DNA of 21,552 bases from Clostridia bacterium (GTDB taxonomy: Bacteria > Bacillota_A > Clostridia > Christensenellales > Borkfalkiaceae), in the NCBI GenBank assembly GCA_017621955.1, contig JAGASB010000267.1:1-21552 (forward strand). Direction: 5' to 3'. Below the pieces are notes generated by a model, which saw only the letters and a program-made list of their open reading frames with translations, was not told the DNA's origin and searched no databases. Below, in pieces: positions 1-6,462 of the stretch. The position numbers and the translations under genes are program-made. Every line of letters starts with the position of its first letter. Within the stretch, counting starts at the first letter, position 1.

Positions 1-750
1 ATAGCCTTTATAGGTTGAGTTATGTAGTACTCGTGATACTTTCGCGTTCTCCCATCTAACTAACCCCGAACTATCTTTTCTTTTACGTCGTATCATCTCA
101 TCACGAATTTGAGATATTCCTTTGCCTGCCGAATACATATCGTAAATCATACGCACCGTTTCGGCTTGTTCTTCGTTGATTACGTAAGTCCCTTTTGCTT
201 TGTCCCTATCATAACCAAGAATATTACCACTTCCATACAAAACGCCCTTGTCTCTACTGATTTTTTGCCCCGCACGAACACGCTCTGAAATTTTTCGACT
301 TTCTTCTTGCGCAAGCGTTGCCATAATCGTAAGTCTAAGTTCGCCGTCTCCGTCCATCGTCCAAATATTGTCTTCTACGAAATAAACTTCGATGCCGTAC
401 TCTTTTAACTCTCTCGTAACTACGAGCGTATCAACCGTGTTTCTTGCAAATCTACACACTTCTCTCGTTACAATTAAATCAAACTTCTTTTGTTTGGCGT
501 CTTGTATCATCCTTAAAAATGCAGGTCGCTTTTTCGCTTGCGTTCCCGTAATCCCTTCGTCAATATATTTCTTAATAACATACCAATTAGGATTTTTATC
601 CGCCACGTCGTCGTACCATTGCATTTGATTTTCTAACGCCGATAATTGCGCTTCGTGTTCTGTGCTTACTCGTCCGTAGAAAACCACTCTTCTTTGCCTT
701 GCCCTGTTAAAATTAACGTTAGTGGGCATTACCATTCCGTTTTCAATCAA
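1..750 (-). CDS. Large serine recombinase, N-terminal 250 residues (3' end cut by window)
   Basis: Site-specific DNA recombinase, probably the integrase/excisionase of the element. Translating the minus strand from 750 to 1 gives 250 codons without a stop, so the C-terminal part lies outside the window. The resolvase catalytic domain is clear: VVFYGRVST holds the nucleophilic serine (about residue 29), followed by [14 protein letters not shown], the [10 protein letters not shown] segment, and [13 protein letters not shown] at the start of the long helix. The Recombinase domain then begins ([26 protein letters not shown]). The likely start is TTG at 750, with GGAGG at 760-764 nine bases upstream. 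Two ATG codons at 735 and 729 are alternatives without such a site. The TTG overlaps the TGA stop of the preceding small gene, so translation is probably coupled. The family call is very secure; its role in moving this particular element is inferred. Confidence 0.96.
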   Translation of the reverse strand, partial: MIENGMVMPTNVNFNRARQRRVVFYGRVSTEHEAQLSALENQMQWYDDVADKNPNWYVIKKYIDEGITGTQAKKRPAFLRMIQDAKQKKFDLIVTREVCRFARNTVDTLVVTRELKEYGIEVYFVEDNIWTMDGDGELRLTIMATLAQEESRKISERVRAGQKISRDKGVLYGSGNILGYDRDKAKGTYVINEEQAETVRMIYDMYSAGKGISQIRDEMIRRKRKDSSGLVRWENAKVSRVLHNSTYKGY

Positions 751-1022
751 GTTAAATCGCCTCCTTTAAATAATTTATTATGCTTTACTACACTTTCCCC
801 AAACTGAGTACGCTTCTTTTCGATTTTGGCGTATTCTCGCTCGTCAATCATTTCGTTATCACGCATAATTTCTAACATCTTAAACGCGATAATCTTATTT
901 AACACCTCCATATTTATTTTTGACTTGTCGATTTTCTCCACATTTAGAGTTTTGTAGTTACCTTGATTTTCCACTTCATTATTTAATTTCTCTTCTCTTA
1001 AATTTAATTCCTTATAATTCAA
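747..1022 (-). CDS. Small SHOCT-like protein upstream of the recombinase
   Basis: A 91-residue hydrophilic protein. The C-terminal half contains [20 protein letters not shown] followed by a basic tail, which resembles the short helical SHOCT-type motif (a helix, then a 'G/MI-(T/D)-EEEY' turn and helix). Small proteins of this kind are often encoded just before large serine recombinases in Firmicute mobile elements. They may assist or regulate recombination, but no function is shown here. The start is TTG at 1022, with AAGGAG only two bases upstream, which is unusually close. An internal ATG (MEVLNKII) could be the true start. The gene ends inside the recombinase TTG start, giving a four-base overlap. 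The first 35 residues are rich in Asn, Lys and Glu and look unstructured. Confidence 0.7.
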   Translation of the reverse strand: MNYKELNLREEKLNNEVENQGNYKTLNVEKIDKSKINMEVLNKIIAFKMLEIMRDNEMIDEREYAKIEKKRTQFGESVVKHNKLFKGGDLT

Positions 1023-1159
1023 TTCTCCTTAATTTTTATTTTATAGGGTGATATCCGCACTTTTAACGGAAAGATAAGTACGAATGCCCTATGCAATCAT
1101 TTTTCTCCTTATTAATTCCCGACATTACGGGTGTATTAAGCACATATAGTGTCCCGCTG
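1023..1159 (-). other. 137-bp intergenic stretch with weak inverted repeats
   Basis: This stretch lies between the ribbon-helix-helix gene and the SHOCT-like gene. It holds two short dyads, ATAGGG (1043-1048) with CCCTAT (1087-1092) and, nested inside, TCCG (1054-1057) with CGGA (1067-1070). On the minus strand there is also a GGAG followed by a three-codon frame ATG-ATT-GCA-TAG. It could fold as a leader RNA or bind the recombination machinery. I see no clear promoter or terminator, so this is only a description. Confidence 0.3.
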
Positions 1160-1378
1160 TTATTTGCTTTCTTCAAATTCTTTTCTTAGCGTTTGATATC
1201 CTAATCTAATCAAATCTACTTTTGAAATTCTTTTTTGTTTTAAGAAAGCCATTATTTCATCGTGCTCTTTCACAGGAAGTCTCGTGTTAAATTGCCTTGT
1301 CGCTTGTTCGCGCTCTTCCTTATGCACGATTTCATACTTAATTCTTGCCTTTTGTTTTGGCGTTAATTGTTTTTCCAT
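1160..1378 (-). CDS. Small ribbon-helix-helix-like DNA-binding protein
   Basis: A 72-residue basic protein. After a charged N-terminal helix (KQKARIKYEIVHKEEREQA) it has the pattern expected of a ribbon-helix-helix fold: a short strand (RQFNTRLP), a first helix (VKEHDEIMAFLKQKR), a turn, and a second helix (SKVDLIRLGYQTLRKEF). Such proteins bind palindromic operators as dimers and commonly repress their own operon or serve as relaxosome accessories. The ATG at 1378 has GGAG eight bases upstream. It lies 12 bases after the TnpV-like gene and is probably cotranscribed with it from the promoter at 1784-1812, whose 12-bp palindrome is a natural candidate operator. That link is inference; the fold is assigned from residue pattern only. 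Confidence 0.72.
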   Translation of the reverse strand: MEKQLTPKQKARIKYEIVHKEEREQATRQFNTRLPVKEHDEIMAFLKQKRISKVDLIRLGYQTLRKEFEESK

Positions 1379-1390
1379 TGTATTTTCTCC

Positions 1391-1753
1391 TTAAATATAA
1401 ACGATTTCGCTTAAAATCTCTTCTTCAATCACTTGTTTCATTGCGTTAATTCTTTTAACGTCTTCCAAGTAATTACCCGTACGACAATACTGTTCGCTTT
1501 TAGAAAGTTTGTCCCATAAAACGTCGTAAAGTTCTTCCGCGGCTTTATCTACGCCGTGCAAATATTCAGGTAACTGCCCTGCTAAACTTAACAATTTACC
1601 GAAGTTATGCTCTTCAATATACTGTTTTGCAAGCGTTCCATACTTGCCGTAAACGTGCTTTTTAGGTTTAACTGCTTGTTGATAGATTTTAATTTCTTCC
1701 ACAGTTAAACCTTCGCCCAAATCCGCTTTTCTAATGATTTCTTCTACGTTCAT
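1391..1753 (-). CDS. TnpV-like small mobile-element protein
   Basis: A 120-residue protein. The pattern GKYGTLAKQYIEEHNFGKLLSLAGQL, then LHGVDKAAEELYDVLWDKL, and finally a conserved-looking end INAMKQVIEEEILSEIVYI matches the layout of TnpV-type proteins carried by Firmicute conjugative and mobilizable elements. Their biochemical function is not known to me; the fold appears all-helical. The start is ATG at 1753 with GGGAGGG a few bases upstream (1758-1764). An open frame continues to 1906, but it crosses the promoter and so is unlikely to be translated. First gene of a two-gene transcript with the ribbon-helix-helix protein. Confidence 0.7.
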   Translation of the reverse strand: MNVEEIIRKADLGEGLTVEEIKIYQQAVKPKKHVYGKYGTLAKQYIEEHNFGKLLSLAGQLPEYLHGVDKAAEELYDVLWDKLSKSEQYCRTGNYLEDVKRINAMKQVIEEEILSEIVYI

Positions 1754-1783
1754 AATACCCTCCCTAAAATTTATTGTAGCAAT

Positions 1784-1812
1784 ATTATACCGTGATATCA
1801 CGAGATAGTCAA
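1784..1812 (-). promoter_or_regulatory. Near-consensus sigma-A promoter with a palindromic operator in the spacer
   Basis: Reading on the minus strand, TTGACT (1807-1812) is followed by a 17-base spacer and then TATAAT (1784-1789). The spacer contains the perfect 12-bp palindrome CGTGATATCACG (1791-1802). The promoter points at the TnpV-like gene, whose start is 31 bases downstream of the -10 box. A palindrome between -35 and -10 is a classical repressor site that blocks RNA polymerase binding. The small ribbon-helix-helix protein encoded in this transcript is a candidate repressor. Confidence 0.85.
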
Positions 1813-1842
1813 GCTGTTTTATATTCTTTTGAGAAAATAATT

Positions 1843-2490
1843 TTATCTTAATAGTAAAATTGCCATTGCGATACTTTGCGCAAACAGAAGTATCGGCGTA
1901 GCCCAAAACATAAACTTTCTAAAACCGCCTTCCACTTGCATTTCTTCACGTTGTTTTTGAATTTCTTCTTTAGTTTTTCTCAGTTCTTTATTTAGCCCTT
2001 CTGCTCCTTCGTTTATTTTTGCTACTGCCATATCCGTTGCTTCTTTTACTCTATCGTTTAACAGTTGAGTAGCCGAATCAATCGCCTTTCCCATAGCTGT
2101 GCTTACAAGGTGCTCGATTTCCGTTACTGCTTCCGTTATTTGATTCAGTGAGAACTCTATCTCCTTCGCTAGTTTGCAATTGCTCCCTTTCACGTCGTCT
2201 ATCAGTTTCTCTACGCTTTCTTTCAGCTTCCTCTCTAGCCTTTCGTTGTACCATTCTACGTTCTTCACTTGACGCGTCAGTTCCTCGACTCGCACATTCA
2301 GCCTCAAAACTAAGTCGTTGCAATGTTCTCTCGATACCGTTAAGGCTTGCATTAACAACGCTTCTCGCGCTTCCGCCGTTAGTCGTTTTACCTCCTCGCA
2401 AAGCTCCAACGCCTGTGGATTGTTTGATAAATCCACTTGTTCGTCCTCTATTACGGGTTGAGGACGCTCGCCCGTTATTTTGTTTATCAA
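1843..2490 (-). CDS. Coiled-coil, C-terminally membrane-anchored mobilization protein (MobB-like), overlapping the relaxase gene
   Basis: A 215-residue protein. It is mostly long amphipathic helix with strong coiled-coil character (REHCNDLVLRLNVRVEELTRQV and onward to EEIQKQREEMQVE), ending in one hydrophobic segment (FRKFMFWATPILLFAQSIAMAILLL, about residues 191-214) that should be a membrane anchor. The first 413 nt lie inside the relaxase 3' end in another frame. A TAA stop lies just upstream in frame, so the TTG at 2490 is the first possible start; a GGAGG lies 12 bases before it inside the relaxase gene. The layout recalls ColE1-type and R1162-type plasmids, where a membrane-associated MobB/MbeD protein is encoded within or overlapping the relaxase gene. 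A role in holding the relaxosome at the membrane or coupling protein is inferred. Confidence 0.68.
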   Translation of the reverse strand: MINKITGERPQPVIEDEQVDLSNNPQALELCEEVKRLTAEAREALLMQALTVSREHCNDLVLRLNVRVEELTRQVKNVEWYNERLERKLKESVEKLIDDVKGSNCKLAKEIEFSLNQITEAVTEIEHLVSTAMGKAIDSATQLLNDRVKEATDMAVAKINEGAEGLNKELRKTKEEIQKQREEMQVEGGFRKFMFWATPILLFAQSIAMAILLLR

Positions 2491-3223
2491 GTTGTTTTAT
2501 TACCTCCGTTTTTGTATAATTTGTTCCGAGCTTTTCCCCTCGGATAGGTTTTTGTTTGTCGGGATGCAAATAGGAATAATCCTTTCCATCCCTTGTGATT
2601 TTTACGCCGTAACACTTTTCAAGATAATCCTTGAACTTGTCAGGCGTAGCTGAATTTTTAATCGCTTCCGCAATTACTTCTCGTAGTTCTTCTTTCCAAC
2701 TCGTACCGCCTTTGAGCATAATCTTCTTTTCGACTGCCGTTCTACTGTTCTTACCACGCTTTCTAAAATCCGTTTCGGTAAACCCGTATTTCTTCCCTAT
2801 CCTATTCGCTTCGTCTTTCATCTTCACGTAGTCTTGTTTGTTGAACTGCAATTTCTTACCCGTTATTGGGTCCACCGCGTTTACGACAATATGGCTATGT
2901 ACCGTTTTCGTGTCCGTGTGGGTAGCGATTACGCACTCGTAGTTTTGAAATAATTTTGCCGTAAGTTCTTCCGCGTAGGCGTGAGCTTTTTCGGGTGAAA
3001 CGTTATCTTGGCGCGCGCACGATAATTTACAATGATAATATTTACGCTCGTCAAACTTGTCTCCTTTACCAAACCTGCTTGCCGTTTCGTCAAACTGCTT
3101 TGCGTAGTCCTCATCTTCAAAAAGATTCCTCACCGATACTATCTTTGCTTTCTTTTCGTCGGTGATATACGTGATACCGTTTTTCGGTTTTGCTTTGCTT
3201 GCACTACACTTTAAAAGCGGCAT
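2078..3223 (-). CDS. VirD2/MOBP-like relaxase (mobilization nuclease)
   Basis: A 381-residue relaxase that nicks one strand at oriT and leads it into the recipient. The histidine metal-binding motif is HTDTKTVHSHIVVNAV (residues 102-117; H102, D104, H109, H111), preceded by the conserved strand KYYHCKLSC (61-69). The N-terminal GITYITDEKK places Y19 as the likely nicking tyrosine. The C-terminal third (from about residue 265) is Arg/Ser/Glu-rich and low-complexity, and overlaps the coiled-coil gene in another frame. The start at ATG 3223 has GGAGG six bases upstream and forms a TAATG overlap with mobC, so the two are translationally coupled. An ATG 60 bases further upstream lies inside mobC and is not preferred. 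Confidence 0.93.
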   Translation of the reverse strand: MPLLKCSASKAKPKNGITYITDEKKAKIVSVRNLFEDEDYAKQFDETASRFGKGDKFDERKYYHCKLSCARQDNVSPEKAHAYAEELTAKLFQNYECVIATHTDTKTVHSHIVVNAVDPITGKKLQFNKQDYVKMKDEANRIGKKYGFTETDFRKRGKNSRTAVEKKIMLKGGTSWKEELREVIAEAIKNSATPDKFKDYLEKCYGVKITRDGKDYSYLHPDKQKPIRGEKLGTNYTKTEVIKQLDKQNNGRASSTRNRGRTSGFIKQSTGVGALRGGKTTNGGSARSVVNASLNGIERTLQRLSFEAECASRGTDASSEERRMVQRKAREEAERKRRETDRRREREQLQTSEGDRVLTESNNGSSNGNRAPCKHSYGKGD

Positions 3224-3537
3224 TATCCACCTCCAATAACAATAGATATTTGTCGGTATAATTCTTTCAAACTTTTGATGCACGTTTTTATTTCTTCTTC
3301 CGTAGCCAAGCCGTTATAACTGTTTCTAACGACTTGGTTTAGGTTGTTGCCTTGCCGTTTTAGTTCGGCTAAAATCTCGTTGCCGTTTTCTATTACAGTT
3401 ATTGGCTTATCAATAATTGACCGAATTACAAAGTCTGTTATCGTCAGTCCACTTTTCGCTATTGCGCTATCTATTAAATTTTTCTCTTGTTCGCTTGCCC
3501 TAAAATTGTAGGCAAATGGTCTTGTTCTTCTTGCTAT
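3223..3537 (-). CDS. mobC: MobC-family relaxosome accessory protein with a non-canonical start codon
   Basis: A protein of about 104 residues. It starts with a basic ARRTRPFAYNFRAS segment and a ribbon-helix-helix-like region (EQEKNLIDSAIAKSGLTITD), and then carries the MobC signature LKRQGNNLNQVVRN. MobC proteins bind at oriT and help the relaxase open the nick site. There is no ATG, GTG or TTG near the 5' end. A very strong AGGAGG (3545-3550) is followed by ATT (3538-3540) and ATA (3535-3537) directly before the conserved Ala-Arg-Arg. ATA has the better spacing, seven bases. The frame stays open upstream without a standard start, and the ribosome-binding site argues for initiation here. It ends in a TAATG overlap with the relaxase gene. 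Identity is firm; the exact start codon is uncertain (3537 or 3540). Confidence 0.88.
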   Translation of the reverse strand: MARRTRPFAYNFRASEQEKNLIDSAIAKSGLTITDFVIRSIIDKPITVIENGNEILAELKRQGNNLNQVVRNSYNGLATEEEIKTCIKSLKELYRQISIVIGGG

Positions 3538-3573
3538 AATTTCTCCTCCTTTTATTTTTTTGTTGTTTGGGGT

Positions 3574-3640
3574 GTTAGGGGTTTCCCCTAACGAGGCGAT
3601 TTGAAAAATCGTGTATTTGGCAAGACAAATACGTTCCTCG
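3574..3640. other. Candidate origin of transfer: cluster of three hairpins within a larger dyad
   Basis: Three perfect inverted repeats follow one another: GTTAGGGG-TTT-CCCCTAAC (3574-3592), CGATTT-GAA-AAATCG (3597-3611) and GTATTTG-GCAAGA-CAAATAC (3613-3632). The last two are enclosed by CGAGG (3592-3596) and CCTCG (3636-3640). The cluster is directly upstream of mobC and the relaxase gene, which is where oriT normally lies for MOBP systems. The nic site cannot be assigned from sequence alone. It could instead fold in the 5' leader of the mob transcript, where the first hairpin lies just before the mobC ribosome-binding site. Confidence 0.55.
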
Positions 3641-3697
3641 CTATATCGACGAAACCAACCTTTATACCCATATATTAAATTGTATTTTTGGACGTAG

Positions 3698-3724
3698 AAA
3701 AAGCCCGACAGTTTATCACTGTCG
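3698..3724 (-). terminator. Rho-independent terminator after the polymerase-like gene
   Basis: On the minus strand a perfect 7-bp stem (CGACAGT/ACTGTCG, 3706-3724, five-base loop) is followed by GGC and five T residues (3702-3698). It lies about 140 bases after the stop of the polymerase-like gene and before the mob region, so it likely ends the upstream transcript and separates it from mobC. Confidence 0.78.
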
Positions 3725-3796
3725 AACTTTCATTTCCACGCTTTGGGGAAACGGGTTCTATTACGCCGATTACTCATTTTTAATTTTTGGCAAGCC

Positions 3797-3819
3797 TTTC
3801 CCTTTCATAGAAAGGGAAA
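3797..3819. repeat. Perfect 10-bp inverted repeat (hairpin)
   Basis: TTTCCCTTTC and GAAAGGGAAA are separated by three bases (ATA). Neither strand has a run of T after the stem, so it is a poor terminator. It may stabilise the mRNA 3' end of the polymerase-like gene or be a protein-binding site. Confidence 0.6.
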
Positions 3820-3864
3820 AACCTAATTTGAAAGTAGTATTTTATAAACATACTCTTTCACTTT

Positions 3865-6414
3865 TTACCATATTCTTGCGAATTTCTTGCCATAAACGGT
3901 GAACTCTCCACCTTCTTTTTCCGCAACACATCCTATAGGAAGAGCTCTTTCTCGCGAAAATTCCTTAAATGCGGGAGACGTTACGATAGGTGCATATATT
4001 CTCCAATCGGAAGGGCTATTCTTTTCGTAATGCCTTACTACAAAGATAAGGACATTTTCACTCGTTAACCACTTGGAAACCTGCTTATCTCTATCGGTTT
4101 TTTCTTCCATTATCTTTTCGTAAATAAGTTCCTTTTCTTGGTCATCCGCCACGCGGAGCTCCATATACAATCGACTAATCCTCTTTTTAGATTCATCGCA
4201 TATCTCAATAATTTTATCCCTATGACGATAGTCTGTAGCATTGTCGGAAGTTGTCTTATATCCAATTACCCAAGATATAGGCGTATAATCCACCTTTTTC
4301 TTTTTACCCTTTTGGAAGTTAAACTTTTTAACCGCTTGATAGATATAGTCCATCGCCGTATCGTAAAACTCGTACTCGTTTTCCTTTCCCTTTTCGTCTA
4401 TCTCCTTAAAGAAAATAGGCGCAGGGCGATTATACTTTTTGCGCAAAGCGGAAAGTTCTTTCCCAACGTTTACGTTATCGTAAGCGCGCTTTGCTTTGTC
4501 TATTTCCAAACCCGATAAAACGGCAAGTTTGCAAACGTCGTTATAAATATTTAAAACTTTCTCCTCTTGCGCGCCGTGATAGATTTCGTTCCATATAATA
4601 CTGTTTAACTTTTGCGAAAGGTTTACTATCTCGCCTATTTTATTTTCGCTCGTATCGTGGTCAAGCTCGGCAAGAGTTTGACCTTTTTTACTCATTGACG
4701 GAATACCACAAACGGGTACTTTGAAATTCTCATTATATTTCTCGGCTGCTTCTACTAATAACTTATCATCGGTTATGAGCATAGCGTCTGAGTCGTAATC
4801 ACAACCGTTTAATCGCTGTTGAATATTCTCTCCAATAGCGTTTACGCACACAATATTTTTACCTAAGTCAAAGTAATTCCAAATATCGCCGTCAAGATTA
4901 TTTTCCACGCAGTAAAGATTGCCCATCGTGATATGCGGTGAGCGCGCGCAAAGAAGTTTTGCACCATTTACAAAGCGTTTAGAGTGTATTTGCCCTTTCT
5001 TTAACTCACTTGTTATCTTTTCGCCGGCTATGTATTTTAACAGTTCCGGACCGTTACCAAACAACGTTGCGTTCGTACCATTTAGAAGAATATGTCCACG
5101 TCGTAAATTACTTTTAAGTCCGCTTACTACATCGTCCCTGAAATTAGCATACAATGCAGTATAATCAAACGTTGTACAATAAAGAAGCAATTTAAAAATG
5201 ACTTCCGCGCGTTCAGCAAGCCCGTCGGGAGTTTTCTTTTCTTCCCCGTCCTTTTCTCTTGCATAAGCATCGCTAAAGTGATACCGCATAAATTCCACGT
5301 CGTTGCGGATAAGCGAGATATAATCAAAGCTCGGCTTTAATAATTCTTCCGCCTGCGATTTATCAAACCCCAAAGTATTGAGAAGTTGATAACTACTTTG
5401 CACCATATCGCCGTGGAAAAATCTCGTGCCTTTATCCCATTTTACCACGCCGAAAGAGTTATCCACGCTTTCCATCCACTTGCGAATATTCTTATCGGAA
5501 AGACCGCCTGCGAATTTAAGATACTTCAAACTGTTGGGCGTCGTTACCATTACGATTTGGCTTACGTCGGTTGCAAGCGTAAATCCCCTTTTCTTTATGT
5601 CGTCAAGGGTAATATTTTTATCTTTTATCCATTTTTGAAGTTTCGTTCTAAATGCGCAAGACTTAAAGAACTTATTTCTAAGAAGTAGCATATGCTTGTC
5701 CGCATATCCGCTTTCAAACACGCTTTCGTCTAAAAGACTTTCGCCGTCCCAAATATCGTTTGTGATTTCCGTTTGCTTTTGCTCGGCTACAAGTTTCCCG
5801 TCTTTAAGTTCTACGGATATTACTTCTTCCGTAAACGTGCTTTTATAATCGGGAACAAAAAGTATTCCATCAAGCGGAATATTCACAGTTGATTTGATAC
5901 TACTTAAGGATAACGCCTTATACGATTCCCACGAAGCAAGGTCAGTTTGCGCTTTAAAACCGCAACTACTCCATTTATCCATCGCCTTATATAAACGCTC
6001 GTCAATAAAAAGGCATTTTCCTTCTCTTGAACTGCCCGCGCTACGCTTATATCTTACGTAGTGAATACCATCTAAATAAAAACCGTTTTCGTAAAAATGT
6101 GCGCGCAAATCTTTTATTTTTATAGGCTTTCCATCTTGGGGCTTGTACGTATAGTTAAACTTTAAATTTATTACGGCAAGAGTATATTCATTTCCGCTCT
6201 TATCTTGAAAAGAAAACTTTTTACGACAAATGCGCTTATATGCCTTTTCAAGTTCTATGAGGTCTAGCGAATTATCCAAATAGATTTTGAACAAACGAAA
6301 ATAGGCGTCACTTTTCTTTTCAGGCATTTTATACCCAACGCTAACGCCGTTTTCCTGCTCGTGCCGATAAATATCCGCCGCTTCAATTGAAATAATTCTA
6401 TACCCTTGTTTCAT
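3865..6414 (-). CDS. Putative two-barrel (double-psi beta-barrel) RNA polymerase-like protein
   Basis: An 849-residue protein. The telling segment is LNGCDYDSDAMLI (residues 535-547). It aligns with the catalytic NADFDGDQM of the beta' subunit and with the DxDGD of QDE-1-like RNA-dependent RNA polymerases and of YonO-type phage polymerases; D539, D541 and D543 would bind Mg2+. The motif glycine is serine here. About 45 residues earlier, CARSPHITMGN (489-499) resembles the RSP/RNP-containing segment that precedes the catalytic loop in RdRPs. VQSSYQLLNTLGF (338-350) fits the helix that often follows the first barrel. The C-terminal 250 residues are helical and Lys/Glu-rich. The start at ATG 6414 lacks a strong ribosome-binding site and no promoter is obvious; the gene begins 48 bases after the defence operon and ends before a terminator. 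Base composition resembles the mob genes, not the defence operon. The role (transcription of element DNA, primer synthesis or RNA copying) is unknown. The family call rests on motifs only. Confidence 0.6.
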   Translation of the reverse strand: MKQGYRIISIEAADIYRHEQENGVSVGYKMPEKKSDAYFRLFKIYLDNSLDLIELEKAYKRICRKKFSFQDKSGNEYTLAVINLKFNYTYKPQDGKPIKIKDLRAHFYENGFYLDGIHYVRYKRSAGSSREGKCLFIDERLYKAMDKWSSCGFKAQTDLASWESYKALSLSSIKSTVNIPLDGILFVPDYKSTFTEEVISVELKDGKLVAEQKQTEITNDIWDGESLLDESVFESGYADKHMLLLRNKFFKSCAFRTKLQKWIKDKNITLDDIKKRGFTLATDVSQIVMVTTPNSLKYLKFAGGLSDKNIRKWMESVDNSFGVVKWDKGTRFFHGDMVQSSYQLLNTLGFDKSQAEELLKPSFDYISLIRNDVEFMRYHFSDAYAREKDGEEKKTPDGLAERAEVIFKLLLYCTTFDYTALYANFRDDVVSGLKSNLRRGHILLNGTNATLFGNGPELLKYIAGEKITSELKKGQIHSKRFVNGAKLLCARSPHITMGNLYCVENNLDGDIWNYFDLGKNIVCVNAIGENIQQRLNGCDYDSDAMLITDDKLLVEAAEKYNENFKVPVCGIPSMSKKGQTLAELDHDTSENKIGEIVNLSQKLNSIIWNEIYHGAQEEKVLNIYNDVCKLAVLSGLEIDKAKRAYDNVNVGKELSALRKKYNRPAPIFFKEIDEKGKENEYEFYDTAMDYIYQAVKKFNFQKGKKKKVDYTPISWVIGYKTTSDNATDYRHRDKIIEICDESKKRISRLYMELRVADDQEKELIYEKIMEEKTDRDKQVSKWLTSENVLIFVVRHYEKNSPSDWRIYAPIVTSPAFKEFSRERALPIGCVAEKEGGEFTVYGKKFARIW

Positions 6415-6462
6415 TTTAACCCATTATTTTCTCTAGACAATACCATTTAAGTGTGATTTGAT

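Larger units (their letters stand above)
3538..3864. other. 327-bp noncoding stretch between mobC and the polymerase-like gene
   Basis: No convincing gene lies here. From low to high coordinates it contains the mobC ribosome-binding site, a cluster of inverted repeats at 3574-3640 (candidate oriT), an AT-rich stretch (3661-3690) without a clear promoter, an intrinsic terminator on the minus strand (3698-3724), and a perfect 10-bp inverted repeat (3797-3819) close to the end of the polymerase-like gene. Confidence 0.7.

Noticed and set aside
1754..1906. Extended N-terminus of the TnpV-like gene to 1906
   Set aside because: It crosses the clear promoter at 1784-1812 and overlaps the coiled-coil gene; ATG 1753 has a strong ribosome-binding site.
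2929..3120. 63-residue minus-strand frame inside the relaxase gene
   Set aside because: It overlaps the relaxase catalytic region in another frame and shows no domain, ribosome-binding site or partner; unlike the 1843-2490 frame, it does not extend past the relaxase gene.
3224..3283. Longer relaxase start at 3283
   Set aside because: It lies inside mobC, has no ribosome-binding site, and the conserved relaxase N-terminus begins at 3223.
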